Source: Metellina segmentata (taxonomy: Eukaryota > Arthropoda > Arachnida > Araneae > Tetragnathidae). From it: DNA of 64,000 nucleotides. The stretch lies in the NCBI GenBank assembly GCA_947359465.1, contig OX375877.1, positions 26,733,235-26,797,234 of the forward strand. The letters are read 5' to 3'. A program made the translations under genes and the position numbers. This document shows positions 1-11,894 of this stretch, piece by piece. Under the pieces are notes generated by a model. The model searched no databases. It was not told the origin of the DNA and saw only the letters and a list, made by a program, of their open reading frames with translations. Every line of letters starts with the position of its first letter. Position 1 is the first letter of the stretch.

Positions 1-1478
1 CACCAGAGATATAGAGGTAGAGAAAGGGAGAGGTGTGATAAGTACCAAGTCCAAAATCCTCCGGACTTCGAATTATTAGCATTTTTAGTCAAAAACAACC
101 TTAATTTAACCACGCGAATTTCGCGTTTGCAATAGTAAAATACCAGATATATAAATAGAAATATTTTTTTTTAAAGAAAAAAAATAAATAACTTTTTAAT
201 ATACAATGCCACAAATATCACTTGCAAATCTTCTAATTTTTCTGCTTGGTTATTGACACTGAACACGTCCGTTATTTTGCGTTGTTTCATCAATTAGGTC
301 CAGGTTTAACTCCTTGTTCTTTAAAAATTGTCGGAAAAGTGGAAAAAGTGAGGCGAAAAAAAAAAAAAACGCCAGTTAGCAAAACTTCCGGATTTGGGAC
401 TTTGTACAGTATGATGTGTATTTCAAGGGTACTGGCTCCAAAAAAATTGGGCTGGCTCCTAAATTTTTTTGTTTTTGTCATCCCCTGGTCTAGATGATCA
501 ATATATAAAATAAAAAGATTAAACTTTGTGCGGTATAAAAATTGCATATCTAACTCGGGGACCCCTTCCGAAATCAAATCCCAACTACGCTACTGCTTCA
601 CTTCACAAAACCGTGAACTAAGAAAGAAAAAAAACTTGACCACGATCAAAACTTTTCTCAACTGTCCTATTTATAGCAAAATTTTCGGTACAGAACATCA
701 AGCGAACGGGCCTCGTCCTCCGAAGGGAAGTTTTAGAACACTCGATCACGACCCAGATACAATACTTGTAAATGCGTACATTTTTTTGCAACACAAAATC
801 CAAGCGAGACGAACACGTCCAATCCGGATGACCTCAGGAGTTATCGTTCCAGTGGCGCGCATGAGGTCATTCGGGATGGACCAAGGATTTCGATTCTTTT
901 CCCGGCTATCCCAACACTTCTTTTTGAGGACAGGCCTCGGTTCCTTTGCAGTACTTACTTAACATTTTAAAAAGCGTTTAATGGATGGCATAAAGTTATT
1001 TTTATTTTACGAGCTCTTTTTTTCCCACTCCTCGGGATGCTTTGGTGGCAAGAAGAGACAAAACATTTACAACTCCTTCCTTGAACCGAGGATCGTGATA
1101 CTGGACTCTTCTTTTCCTATTGTAAAATGAAAGATGCAAGAGTCCTTCGACGGGATTGCGGAAATAATGGGGGAGTAATTGGCGGAGGAATCCTTCTTGC
1201 TGGGAAGGGCCAGGTGAAAGTTAAATATTTGCTTAATATGATTTTACACCGAATTTCACAGCAGTCTCGGAAATTAAACGAAGCAATAGACTGGTTGTCT
1301 TATTTATATACGGCGTTTAACCGCTGTAACGCATAAATGAACAGATGAACAAACAGAAGTTTTTTAACTGTTTAAACGTTAGAATTACGCCGTTCTAAGA
1401 GCGTTTCGAATGTTTTCTTTGGCTGGCATCATTGTTGATTCTCCAGTATTTAATTCTTTCAATAAAAGTTTAGGACAA
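1..1478. other. No gene recognised; AT-rich with repeat fragment
   Basis: Only short or non-ATG reading frames are present. A fragment at about 290-470 recurs at about 17870-18065, 19860-19990 and 24890-25010. It shares an A-rich stretch, a 'gttagcaaaac' core and a 'gatttgggactttgtact' end, so it is a dispersed repeat on both sides of and inside the CNOT6 introns. The 640-960 stretch is richer in CpG than its surroundings, but its longest frame starts at TTG and resembles nothing I know. Confidence 0.5.
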
Positions 1479-1772
1479 ATTTTAATTCACCGGTATGATA
1501 CACACGTTCTACGCGAAACATTAGAGGACATCACTACACTTTTTACGAAATAATTTCACGACTGGAAACGTTAATCTAGCGACTTCAAAGAAACGTTATT
1601 CCAAATTCTACGGGAATTTGGAACATTTTAATTCATTGGTACGACACACACGTTCTACGCAAAACATTAGATGACATCACTACACCTTTTACGAAATAAT
1701 TTAACACGACTTGTAACGGTAATCTAGCGATTTTAAAGAAACGCTATTCCAAATTATCATGCATACTTGTAT
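1479..1772. repeat. Two-copy tandem repeat, about 146-bp unit
   Basis: Two diverged copies lie head to tail. Both run from 'tttaattca' through 'cacacgttctacgc', 'aaacattaga', 'gacatcactacac' and 'tttacgaaataattt' to 'aacg(c/t)tattccaaatt'. The matching bases are offset by about 146 bp. I see no coding content. Confidence 0.8.
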
Positions 1773-2105
1773 CTTTCAAATAGTTGTCTAAAAAACCAAC
1801 GCATCGTGCAAATTTCCAAATTATTAGTAAAAAATGAATAAGGTAGCCAAATCAAAGGTTGGTTGAAATTTACGGCGCAAGGATCACATATGGCCTAGAT
1901 GCGCCATACTGAAGACAAAAAAAAATTCATTGGTATAAAATAGAACAATTTTCCGAATCGAAGGATAAAAATTCAAATAACTAAATGCAAAAAGTTAAAC
2001 GCCGATATTGTTGGTTTTTTGTGACGTAAGGGTCAGATGCAATCAAGCAATGTTATCCCGTCAAGTAAATAGAAATAGAAATACGAGGCTTTCAGAAGTA
2101 GTGGA

Positions 2106-2327
2106 TCAGTCCACTTTCTGGTCACTCAGATAATCACACCCGAACTCCTTTAAGTTGAATGTTTTTAGTGCATTTTTTAATCGTGTCGCTAGTTGCTTCG
2201 GTTCCCGAGAGAGGGCAGAAGAAAAGCGAAAAGTACACACGAGAAGGAACTTTAACTCGATGTATCTCAAAATGCTATGAAAAGGGACTCGATTCATTCC
2301 AGTTCTGAACTCCTCATATATCGTCAC
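2106..2327 (-). CDS. Candidate terminal exon, unknown protein
   Basis: On the minus strand an acceptor-like TTGTATTTAG sits directly before an open frame that starts GTG ACG ATA TAT. The frame runs 73 codons to TGA, with mixed residue composition and no obvious repeat match. It has no ATG at its start, so it could only be a 3' terminal exon. I found no upstream partner exon and recognise no domain. It may equally be a chance open frame. Confidence 0.2.
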   Translation of the reverse strand: MTIYEEFRTGMNRVPFHSILRYIELKFLLVCTFRFSSALSREPKQLATRLKNALKTFNLKEFGCDYLSDQKVD

Positions 2328-2369
2328 CTAAATACAAGAACTAACTTTTTGGGTTTTGAGATGAATTGA

Positions 2370-3290
2370 TTGTGAAGCAAAAAGGGCAATATTAGGTCAA
2401 GCCGCGCCAAACACAAGACCAAGAAAATGATATACATACTCCATGAAAGTTTTAACTGACACACAAGAGAGAAATACACCCAGGACAAGAAATACACCGA
2501 AGGTAGGACTTGGTAGGATAAAGATTTGGGAGTAATACATACAAGGTAGTTACAGAAAATGAATATGCCGTCTACAGCTTACAGGCTGCTAGTAAGCGTA
2601 GTGGGTGAAACTCACTACGCTAATACGAAATACACCCAGGACAAGTAATACACCGAAGGTAGGACTTGGACAACGACAGGACTTTAAGGATTAGGGAGCA
2701 ATACCCAAGGTAGTTACAGAAAATGAATCTGCCGTCTACAGCTTACAGGCTGCTAGCTAGCGTATTGGGCGAAACCCACCAAGACAAGGCGGACCCTCGA
2801 AACGCCAAGAAAATGGTTGATTGGGTTTTGTGAAGCAAAAAGGGCAATAATAAGTCAAGCCGCGCCAAACACAGGATCAAGAAAGGGTCATGCATACTCC
2901 AGGAAAGTTTTAACAGACACAGAAGAGAGAAATACACCCAGGACAAGTAATATACCGAATGTAGGATTTGGACAACGACAGGACTTTAAGGATTTGGGAG
3001 CAATACCCAAGGTAGTTACAGAAAATGAATCTGCCGTCTACAGCTTACAGGCTGCTAGCTAGCGTAGTGGTCAAAACCCACCAAGACAAGGCGGACCCTC
3101 GAAACGCCAAGAAAATGGTTGATTGGGTTTTGTGAAGCAAAAAGGGACATATTTGGTCAAGCCACGCCAAACACAGGATCAAGAAAGGGTCACACACACT
3201 CCAGGAAAGTTTTAACTGACACAGAAGAAAGAAATACATCCTGGGTAAGTTACATAAATCAAACCTGCACCGTTTAAAACTCGAAGGTTG
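2370..3290 (-). repeat. Tandemly amplified SINE-like repeat (family B)
   Basis: About three copies of one repeat lie in a row. The motif 'tgaagcaaaaaggg' is near 2376, 2831 and 3134, and the last two copies are spaced about 301 bp. A truncated copy lies at 2630-2800. Each unit has 'caagccgcgccaaacacag', 'agttttaactgacac', 'gaaatacacccagg' and 'tacagcttacaggctgcta'. The same modules occur singly elsewhere in the window (see 7045-7340), often with 'aatcgaacctgc', the reverse complement of a tRNA B-box-like GGTTCGATT. I therefore read the family as a tRNA-derived SINE on the minus strand, here expanded in tandem. Confidence 0.7.
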
Positions 3291-3299
3291 CTACTAGCA

Positions 3300-4138
3300 A
3301 AGGCTGAGCCCCCCCCCCACACACACACACAAAATAAAAAGTAAATTCCTAAACATCCCTTCTTGCAAGCTGTTAAATTCTTTCCAAATACGTATCCAAA
3401 TGAGAAATTTGGAAATTTCAGGCTAATATCCGCAAGTCCATTTACATCCACCAACTTAATTCAAAGCCCAAAGTCCGCAGATCGCCTGCCTAGAGGGAAG
3501 GCGCAGAATTTTTTAGGACAGGGTCCTTAATGCAGTTACTTCGTGGCACATAAAAAAAAGTAGAGGCAAAGAATAATAACCATAACAAACAAGGCTACCT
3601 ACATAAGCACGATGTCCATTGTTCGGGGACAGCGCGTATTGCGACGCGAAAGAGGTGGACGCAAGAAAAGAATGGATTTTGAAAACCGTCCGCATAGGCA
3701 AAAGGGTGATTCCGATTGTCTTCCAGTCAGCTGTCCGAGTTCATGGGCAGTCAAGTCTTCCAAGAGGTTCCGTTCTACCTGAATTTCCGATCGTGACCAA
3801 AAGGGGAAGTCCGTGGTTTAAATGTTACGAATGCGCGGCGGAAACGGGGATGGACAGAGGAAATAGGAAAGCGAAAAATATCACAATGAAACGCGCACGA
3901 CCTCAATATTTGCATGGGAATATAACAGATGCAACTGATTATCACTAAATAGGCAATGGGACAGAGCGTAAAAAAATCGAGACGATTTAAAAAGGAAGGA
4001 ATTCAAATGATGTGGTAAAATGAGCTAAGAAAAACGCAGCAATAGTATCGTTTACATGACCAAACCAATCGACCCGGGTAATATGAGGGTGGAAGGGATT
4101 TTCGAAGAGTACTCGCGTCGCCACATAAGAAAGAACTA
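3300..4138. other. No gene recognised; C-run and CA-run
   Basis: A short poly-C run followed by (CA)n lies at 3310-3331. The 3600-3900 stretch is relatively CpG-rich and has a long frame, but that frame begins at TTG rather than ATG and I recognise no domain in it. Nothing else is supported. Confidence 0.4.
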
Positions 4139-5400
4139 GGGATGCGACAACGACAGTGAAACATCGATGTTCAAAATTAAAACATCGATGTTGATAATAT
4201 AAAGTATAAGTGTACCAAATTTGGTGTGGATTGGTCAAACGGTGTAGATTTGTAGATAATATACACACATCTTTTTATACATATATAGATACTGTGTATT
4301 GCAATGTTGAACAAATATGTTAACGTATATTTCCTTTGTGCAACCGTTTTCAGAAGTCATGTGTTCTCGCTATATCGCCCTTCTCATTTTCTCCAAAACA
4401 AAAATTTTCAATTAACAAAAAAAAAAACTTTGGCTTTTACTCTAAGTGAAATTCAATGACATCCTCTTTAGCATTGAAATATATAAACCTATAGCGTACG
4501 GTGAAAAAAGACTGGCAAGAAAATTCAACCATTTAGTTGGATAAAAAGGATCCGCACCGAATGTAACTTAAGGCATTGTTCAAGACTTAACAATCGCTTT
4601 TGCCACGTCAAAAACAATGTATACAAAGTTTTGGCAATACTTCCGCTGTCAGCTTTAAGCAACTGCGGAGACACGTTCTAACCGTGTCCACAAATCGCGA
4701 AAACGACTTCGAACGTCTGTCATCATAACTTCATGCGGCTCGGATTTCAAATGCATTGCTAATATTGCCAAACCTATCATGAAAGAAAGCTATTGGATGA
4801 CAATTTAGAATAATCTAATTTTCAAATGTCCTCAATGCTAGGTCGCAGTACAAGTTTATGCCTAGAATTCTACTAGTCTCAATTTAGCTATGGCTGGTGA
4901 TTGGTATTGTGCATGCTCGCGGTAGGGATTAGGAATGCGACATCGACAGCAAAACATCAATGTTGATAATACATCGCACTAAAACCATCGATGCTTCTAA
5001 AATTCAGTGTATTTAAACTTTTTTCTCCATTTCTTAAAACTGGTTTAGCAACTAGAGATGCGACATCGGCTCCAATGCATCGAAGTTTTTATAAAACATC
5101 AATGTTTTGAAAACATCGACATCGATGTCGCATCTCTACTTTTCTGGCCCTTCACTCTCTTGGCCACTTTGGTCTTTAAGTATGTTCAATTTGCTGATTA
5201 TGAAAATTATGCTACTTACTTTGTTAATTTTAAAATTTTTATAACGATACTTTTTTTCATTTAAAAATAAAACATCGACAACGTAAAAACATTGACAAGT
5301 ATAAACATCGATGTTACAAAAACATCGACTACAATACATCGATGTTTTTTAGAAAACATCAACAGAACATCGATGTTTTTAAACATCTGTGTATTTAAAC
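4139..5400. repeat. Cluster of AACATCGATGTT-rich elements
   Basis: The palindrome AACATCGATGTT and variants (acatcaatgtt, acatcgac) recur near 4160, 4181, 4950-5000, 5070-5125 and 5265-5380, and in a separate block at 6893-7010. Several blocks start or end in 'gatgcgacatcg' / 'cgatgtcgcatc', as inverted terminal sequences would (for example 5053 and 5122-5138). Together they look like several small, nested or broken inverted-repeat elements of one family. The terminal 'agagatgcgacatcg' recalls hAT-type ends, but I found no clean target duplication. Confidence 0.6.
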
Positions 5401-5657
5401 TTTTTTTCGACTATTTCTTAAAATTGGTTCAGTAACCTCAAGCATTAGTGTTCGCCGGGGGGAAGGGGTTAATTTGTCATTTGCTGTGTTTAAATAATTT
5501 ATAAGTAAAAGTTTTTTTAACTGTCAAAACAAAGAAAAAAAAATTAAAACAGTTAACAAATCTTTTATATTTTCAAATTGAATAATATAATAGAAAATAG
5601 TATTTTCAACAATTTGACATAGGTACTACTATCTAACTATAAGAAATTTAGGTAAGC

Positions 5658-6625
5658 ACAGCTGTAAAAAAAAAACGACTCACCCGATCACAATTGCACT
5701 ATTTACATCGCAGAACCAAATGGAAGGAAGCAATCGGTAGGGATTAATGTATTCTACAAATATCAATACTTAAAATTTGTCTAAGGGGCCGTCTTCATAT
5801 TAAATTGGGTGCTTGCTCCGATAACTTCAATATGAACCTCCATCTTTTATCACAAATTTGGATTCTACACACAATTTCAGTCGGATTTGATAAAAAATTA
5901 ATGTAAAACGGCGTAAAATTAACCGAGAAAATTCATAAAAACCATTGAGGGAGCGTATAAATGTTCGGAATTCAATCACATTATAAATATTAAAGACGAT
6001 TATAGTGATCGTCGCAATCAATGACCTACAGGCGCCTTGGTATGGAGTCCATTAAGATGGTGACAAAGTCAGAATCTTTTCTGACTGAATCACAGGATCT
6101 GTTGGCAGAAATTTCTGTTTTCACTTTGTGAACAATCCCCAATAACGATACTAATCATCGAATTTTGCAAACAGTCTCACTGCGCTACTAATTATGCACG
6201 TGATGAGCTGGAATTTGGAATTCCGATGTTTCAGTAACAGATGAATCACATGGTGTCAAAATTTGCCCATGTTTTTATTCATAATTTTTATGAATATTAA
6301 ATTCATGATACAAAATAGTAAATTTAGTTAGGTAATTAAAATGTTTATATATTGTTTTTGGGAATGGTAGCAAAGGATGAAAAAACAATTTCTAAGAAAA
6401 GTTAATGTTTGTAGCAAATATAACGAAAAACGTGAAACATCAGTTTGACTTTGGGATATCTAATTTTCAAACAAGCATCCAATTTAATATGAAGACGGTC
6501 CCTTAGACACATTTTAAGTATTGATATTTGTAGAAAACGATTGCTACCTTCCGTTTTGTTGTGATGTAAATTGTACAATTACAATCGGGCAAGTCGTTTT
6601 TTTTTTTTTTTTTTTGATGGCTGTA
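5658..6625. mobile_element. Non-coding element with about 150-bp inverted termini
   Basis: The sequence 5658-5804 reappears as its reverse complement at 6478-6625. Both carry an A/T run, 'cgac(t)c(a)cccgat', 'gcaatcg', 'atatcaatacttaaaat', 'gtctaagg' and 'cgtcttcatattaaatt'. The interior of about 670 bp has no recognisable gene. The layout is that of a non-autonomous DNA transposon with long inverted termini, partly decayed. I could not assign the superfamily because the outermost bases and target duplication are unclear. Confidence 0.65.
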
Positions 6626-6892
6626 CATAACAATAATACATAAACTTATGTTTTATTTACTGTAAATTAAAAATATCGGGGCCTATAATTATTATTTACA
6701 GGTCAGTTTGTAAAAAAAAAGTTTGTTAACTTTCTCCACGGACAAGCCCCGACATCTTTTTTCACAAACTATCCCTCCAAGGAAAAAAACTCTTTCTGAT
6801 GGGAAGGATGTCGCCAAATCACTGACACATACTTAGTTGCACGGTTATTTTTTTTTTTACTTTTTACTATGGTGCTTTTTCCATTCAAAAAT

Positions 6893-7010
6893 AAAACATC
6901 GACAATGTTAAAACTTCGATGTTTAACAAACATCGGATCCAATAAATCGATGATAAATACATCGATGTTTTTATAAAATATCGATGTTTTGAAAACATTC
7001 GATATCGGTC
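6893..7010. repeat. AACATCGATGTT-type repeat block
   Basis: Same family as the cluster at 4139-5400. The motifs acatcgac, ttcgatgttt, acatcgatgttttta and atatcgatgttttg are packed into about 115 bp. Confidence 0.6.
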
Positions 7011-7044
7011 GTGGGCGAATTGATTCAATCGTAGGGAGAGATTA

Positions 7045-7340
7045 GATTGGCTTTGTGTTTGTTTTTTATAAGGGCCATATTTGGCCATGTTCCGCCAGAC
7101 AGAAGACATACAGTATCAAGTAATACACACACTATGAAACTTTTTATTGACAACACCAGAAGAATGAAATACACTCAGAGAGGAATGTACCACAACATGA
7201 ATCAAACCTGCCCCGCCTACAACTCGGAGGTTGCTAGCGCAGTGGGCATACCCACTGACCCCCCAACTGGGAATTGGATAGGATGTTCGGGGTTTTATGG
7301 CGCAAGGTCCAAAAGCGGACAAGCTATGCCAAGATCTTGG
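7045..7340 (-). repeat. SINE-like repeat, family B
   Basis: The plus strand reads 'gggccatatttggccatg', 'caagtaatacacac', 'tttttattgacaac', 'gaaatacac', 'gaatcaaacctgc', 'acaactcggaggttgctagc' and 'gcagtgggcataccca'. Other copies or fragments of this order lie at 11895-12230, 13345-13475, 18841-18950, 19220-19300, 20790-21060, 24425-24620, 25020-25110 and 25860-26000. The internal 'gaatcaaacctgc' is a B-box-like sequence in reverse complement. This suggests a tRNA-derived SINE transcribed from the minus strand. Confidence 0.65.
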
Positions 7341-7365
7341 AGAGGGTAGGTAGGTAATTTTTATT

Positions 7366-7680
7366 CACGTCGTTCTAGAGCAACACAACGGTCTATTAAC
7401 GACGGTCCGGGATCGATCCTCTAAGGGAAAGATCGAGGACAACACCTCGTAATTTTGAACCACGGTTAGACCACGAAGCAACACCTGAGCTGGTATCCCA
7501 ATCTCCAAAATACCACACCAACCCAACGGTCACAACAGATTTAAGGTGCAATAGCCGCCTCTACGCCATACTCTAACAAATATCCATGCACTGACTCAGG
7601 TTCGAACCAGGAACCTACCGATCTAGAGGCTAACACCTTAACCACCAGACCATTTCAACCAGACCGGTTGGTCGGCATCT
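7366..7680 (-). repeat. tRNA-derived SINE, family A, near full length
   Basis: Read on the minus strand, the copy starts 'gaccaaccggtct', has an A-box-like 'tggtggttaaggtgttagc' and a B-box-like GGTTCGAAC, and continues into a body. The body has 'accagctcaggtgttgctt', 'ggttcaaaattacgagg' and 'gatcccggaccgtcg', and ends 'aacgacgtgaata'. The same body occurs at 20220-20355, 26795-26970, 49556-49655 and 54938-55130 on the minus strand, and at 50341-50610 and 58636-59155 on the plus strand. The tRNA head with internal Pol III promoter boxes plus a family-specific body defines a SINE. Confidence 0.85.
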
Positions 7681-7753
7681 TGGGGAGGGATCCGTCAACA
7701 TAAATTAGTGAATTTGTGTACTACGCTTACTTGACGTTTTTAATTCGTTCGTT

Positions 7754-7966
7754 ATGGATACCAATTCACTCGCTGATAAAAGTTTCGTGGTCTTCTTACC
7801 GGAGCCATACTACAACGAAAGGATCCAACTTTCCATCCCAAAGCAGTTGTTTCAGTTGGATCTCATTCCGCAATTCATATGCAAAAACTGGGTTAAAGGT
7901 TACTTGGTAAAACGACAAATTGCACTTGTGTGTGCCAGTGAATATCAGAACATAATTAACAAGTAA
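7754..7966 (+). CDS. Hypothetical protein or exon, 70 residues
   Basis: The frame runs from ATG at 7754 to a TAA, and extends open upstream to a TGA at 7709-7711. The product looks protein-like, with mixed charged and aromatic residues and 'PEPYYNERIQLSIP' near residues 17-30, followed by a Lys/Arg-containing C-terminus. I recognise no domain. There is no convincing splice acceptor within the open extension, so it may be a small single-exon gene, the last exon of a gene, or a fragment of a transposon protein. It follows a SINE directly. Confidence 0.3.
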   Translation: MDTNSLADKSFVVFLPEPYYNERIQLSIPKQLFQLDLIPQFICKNWVKGYLVKRQIALVCASEYQNIINK

Positions 7967-9999
7967 TCAAAATGCTTTGTTGCCTGGATTCTGTACAGGA
8001 CCCTCCTTCAAGACTTTACCATTTCCCAATCATAAAACAAGAGTTTTAAACGGTGATAAATGTTAAAACTTTAAAGGATCAGGAAGTTTTTTTAAAAACT
8101 TCAAGATGCAACACTAGTATATTTTGTTTCTTAATTTAAATAAAGGATTTAGATTTTCATTTCAACCGTTTTGGAACTAAAAAAAGGTCGGTCCAGCTTC
8201 AATTATTATTCTTTATTATAATGAACATTGAATTTAAAAGAAATGTAGAAGGCTTCAAAACAACACAAGAAAAGGATAAAACGATAGATTTTCTGCATGT
8301 TATAATCTGAAGAGAGTTAATGAAAACGTAAAGAAATTTTTATTTAGCCTGACTGAGGAAATGAACACTTCAAGTATCGTGGCGCCATCTATCAACTCAT
8401 TTAGAAACTAAATTTAAAAGTAACATACAACTCTTGGAACAAAATATTAGTCCAGATGTCACTTTTGCTAACTGGAAGCGAAATGCGTTTCAATGCACAA
8501 AATTAGTAATTGTATCAAGTGCAATTGTTGAAAAAAAGTGCAAGATAAATTAAATTATAGATATATATTTAAATGTAGCAACTCGGATAAAAAAAAATTC
8601 TAGATGGGTTTCTGCCATCTCAGGAGGAACATAAGTTTGCCATTCAAGTGAAATGTAAATGACATTTTAAGCATAGATCATGTACTACAAATCTGAACCT
8701 TAGAAAAGGGTCAATGTCCAAATTTACTGATTTTGAGTTACATCCACAAACCACTTTAAGGTAAAGTTATCATAGAAAAATGCCATAAGTTCTGTCAAAA
8801 CATTAGGAGATAATGAAAACATAGGAAAGAATAATTTGTGAACTGTTTTAAATATCAATCAAAATTAGGTGTTAAAAAAGCTTTGACAAATACCTTAAAT
8901 GATAGAATTAATTTTAGTGTATGATTGTTTGGGGGAAATAAACCAATTCTTAAAACTGATGACTTAATTTTCTCTCTTCCTATATGATAGCATAATATTT
9001 GGCTACCTTAATTTTTTTATAACGATTTGCTCAACTACGCCTTTTACCATTAATGAGACCAGTCCGTTTTGAATTTCGTGGCTCCAGTGGTGGCTTTTTA
9101 TTCACTTTTCACTGATGCAATGCAAATGTTCACATAATTTTGTGTCATACTTTGATATTAACTTAAATATATCAATAAAGTTACCTGAATTTGTGTTACA
9201 CTCAATAGCCAAAGATTCTCTGTGACCTCTAAATGCTAAGTTCTTGCTGGTTAATTACTAATGTCCACTAAGATTTCGAACAATGTCACATGTTTCATGT
9301 CACATTTTTAGCCTTTTAATCAATATTCTGTACGTATATTTCTAAAGATGTCTTTAAGAGTAGGCCTGGCAGAAAATCAGGAATGTTTAAAATTTTTCAT
9401 AGTATAGAGCAGGCTTTGCAAATTATTATTGTCTGATTTTCAGCAAGGCCTTTTTTCCAACTCAAATCACAAGGCCGTCAGTGGTCGCTTGAACGCCTTC
9501 CGCCACTACTTTATGTTGGAAACATACTAGGAGATAACAGCAAATTTAATCATTACACAGGTAAAAAAGAACAAATTTATTAAAATCTGGGCACAATCAA
9601 GGGTTTCATTTAATGAAAAGAAATTCACAGGACAGCTTGTGTGATAAGTAATTGTTTATTATTCTTTCAATACAAAAATAAAAAGCAAAAAGTGGCTTTT
9701 CAATAAGTTCTTTACTGTGCATTAGTTTAACATCAAAACTACGTAACTTTGCAGAAAAGTTAGAGCAATTAGAATTTGAACTTTTTGTAAAGTACTGAAA
9801 AAATAAAAATTCTACACAGGGTCCCATTACTTTAGCAAAAGAAAAATTAGGACTGTTTTCAAAGCTACATTTAACAAATCAAAATACTGATATTGAGAGC
9901 TATGGTTGGATTCCAGACACAGCCTTGTTTAATGTCAAATATCATTACTGGGTCTAGTGATATTTGATTTCTTTAAAATGTTAAATTACTTGTCTAAGG
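7967..9999. other. No gene recognised
   Basis: AT-rich sequence with short frames only. I looked on the minus strand for the CCR4-type nuclease exons of the CNOT6 gene and saw none. It may be intron of that gene. Confidence 0.4.
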
Positions 10000-10138
10000 C
10001 AGGGCTCGAAATACCCGGGTGCACATGAAAATATAATTGTGCACCTAATTTTTTCCCACTAGGTGCACGCAGTGCACCTAATTTAAAAACTTAGGTGCAC
10101 AAGGTGCACCTGTATTAAAAAATCTTTTTCGAGGCCTG
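10000..10138. mobile_element. 139-bp hAT-type MITE with 8-bp target duplication
   Basis: The element begins CAGGGCTCGAAATA and ends TTTTCGAGGCCTG. It is flanked on both sides by the 8-mer GTCTAAGG (9992-9999 and 10139-10146), the duplication length of hAT transposons. The interior is dominated by iterated (A)GGTGCAC / GTGCACC. The same termini and GGTGCAC repeats are found in the larger element at 46543-47119, in opposite orientation. Confidence 0.9.
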
Positions 10139-10146
10139 GTCTAAGG

Positions 10147-11298
10147 TTATATTAATGATCATTGCTTTTCAATGCAGGTGAAACGAAATATGTAGTGTTT
10201 CATAATGCTTTAAAATTGTTTTATAAAACTAAAATTAATACTTGCATAAAGTTCTTAAAGTCATTGCTTAAAGGCTAATAAAAATTAATAAATACTTAAG
10301 CTTTTTAAGGCCTATGGAAACCCTATGTACAGATTACAATTGAAATTAGAATTGTAGCAGCTACATTATCAAATATACCTCCTACAAATTTTCAGAGGTA
10401 TTTCAGGAGAGGCTTGCTCAAAAGCCATTTTTCCATTTGGAAAATGTTCTATAGCTTAATCATCCTTTTTATAAACAAGGTAAGATGGTTTGTCATAATG
10501 AAGCAAGGCCTAAAATGTCAAGGTGAATTACAGTACCAGGCAAATTAAGACCCATGGAGCAGTAACAATTTTAGTTGAAAAGCTAAAGTTTTAAAAAATC
10601 AATTCAATACAAAGAATTGTAGAAATTTATAGATTACTTTTAAGATATGCATTTGTTTTTCTTTATTAGCTTTTTAGTACTTTATTTACAAAATAATTTT
10701 TTCAGACATACACCTACCGAATTAAAAGAAGCCTCCCATATTACTTATTATTTAACTATTTTGAAGTACATAAGTTGCTGTTCATTTAATAACAATGCAA
10801 CATATGCTATTCATGAAATTTAAATCCATAGTTCAACTTTTACCATTTCTAAAACACTATCACTGTAGAATATGGTTATGCGTCATGCTAGCACACATGA
10901 TGAGTTTTAACAAACAATTCACAAAAAAATGAGCCCTTAACTATCATTTTGCACTAGCAATCTACACTCTCTCAGTTGATTCACTCACTAACTTTCTGGT
11001 TGCAGCAACAAAAAAAAAAACATTAAATCCATTTAAATTTTGATCATTTGAAAAATCGTTCCTTTTTTCAAGAGGGCACCTTCAAACTATGTTAAATCAG
11101 TATACCAATAAATAAACAACTATTAAATGCATATCCTGAAAACACTAGTCTCGATATATGTCACATGTGCCACAAGCTCAAAACTATTACACTAGATCTA
11201 ATGTAGCTCTGATGAAAAAGCAGTCAATTAATCTAAAAGTACGGAAGGTAATCAGGAGATCTGCTAGCTGCAAAAGCATGGAGTGATTCCCATGGACA
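10147..11298. other. No gene recognised
   Basis: AT-rich, no long frames. Probably intron or intergenic sequence downstream of the last recognised CNOT6 exon. Confidence 0.4.
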
Positions 11299-11790
11299 GG
11301 GTTCCCATTCCATTTCAGAAATAAAATTCTGACTTTTTACAAATTCCAGGTCATACTTGCAATTTACAACATTCTTAAAGTGAAAAACCAAGAACTTGGC
11401 ATTCAATAGCCAATGATAAGAACCAATTTAAGAATTTTTTTTAATATACACTGTACAAATTAATGACTTTACATTAAAATAACTTATTCAAATAATCCAA
11501 CATATTTGACTTAAATTAATTTGGGATTTAATGTATCATAAGGATGAAATTCTTCAATTTAAGCCACTGGACGAAACAAAATTCTTTACCGGTTAAATAC
11601 ATATTTGCTGTTTCTTTCAAAAATCGGTTGAAAAATTATATTAATAAAATAAAGTGATACGAAACGACGCGAATCTTACGTGCTACTTTTCTCCAAAGCG
11701 TCTGATCAGTCATTTTCCAGGTTTTGAACGAAAATGCTTATTTTTCCATGACTTCTTTGAACAAAATTAAATTCCCATGTACATGACAGT
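11299..11790. repeat. Dispersed repeat, copy 1 (pair with 15130-15551)
   Basis: About 260 bp starting 'gtacaaattaatgacttt' near 11453 matches about 15165-15415 at high identity. Both continue through 'cttattcaaataatccaac', 'gaaattcttcaattt', 'acaaaattctttacc', 'aataaagtgatac' and 'ctccaaagcgtctga'. This copy begins near 'acagggttcccattcc', and the other ends 'gtgggagccttg'. Such CAGGGTTCCC / GGGAGCCTTG ends are common in hAT-like non-autonomous elements, so that assignment is plausible but not shown. Confidence 0.6.
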
Positions 11791-11894
11791 CTGGTGAATT
11801 TTCAAACTCGAACTGCTAATCCATTGCATTTCCAAAACCAGACTAGACTGCTTTCTGTCAGGAATTGAATTATATGTATGCTTAATATGAAGAA

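Noticed and set aside
528..962. 144-codon frame as a gene
   Set aside because: Begins at TTG, low-complexity Lys/Arg composition, overlapped by an antisense frame, no recognisable domain.
2370..3290. CRISPR-like array
   Set aside because: Units of about 300 bp with no short repeat-spacer pattern, in animal DNA.
3619..3948. 109-codon frame as a gene
   Set aside because: Begins at TTG, no family resemblance and no splice signals that would make it an exon.
5053..5138. Single clean hAT MITE with 'agagatgcgacatcg' termini
   Set aside because: The inverted termini are present but the flanking 8-mers do not match, so the borders are not established.
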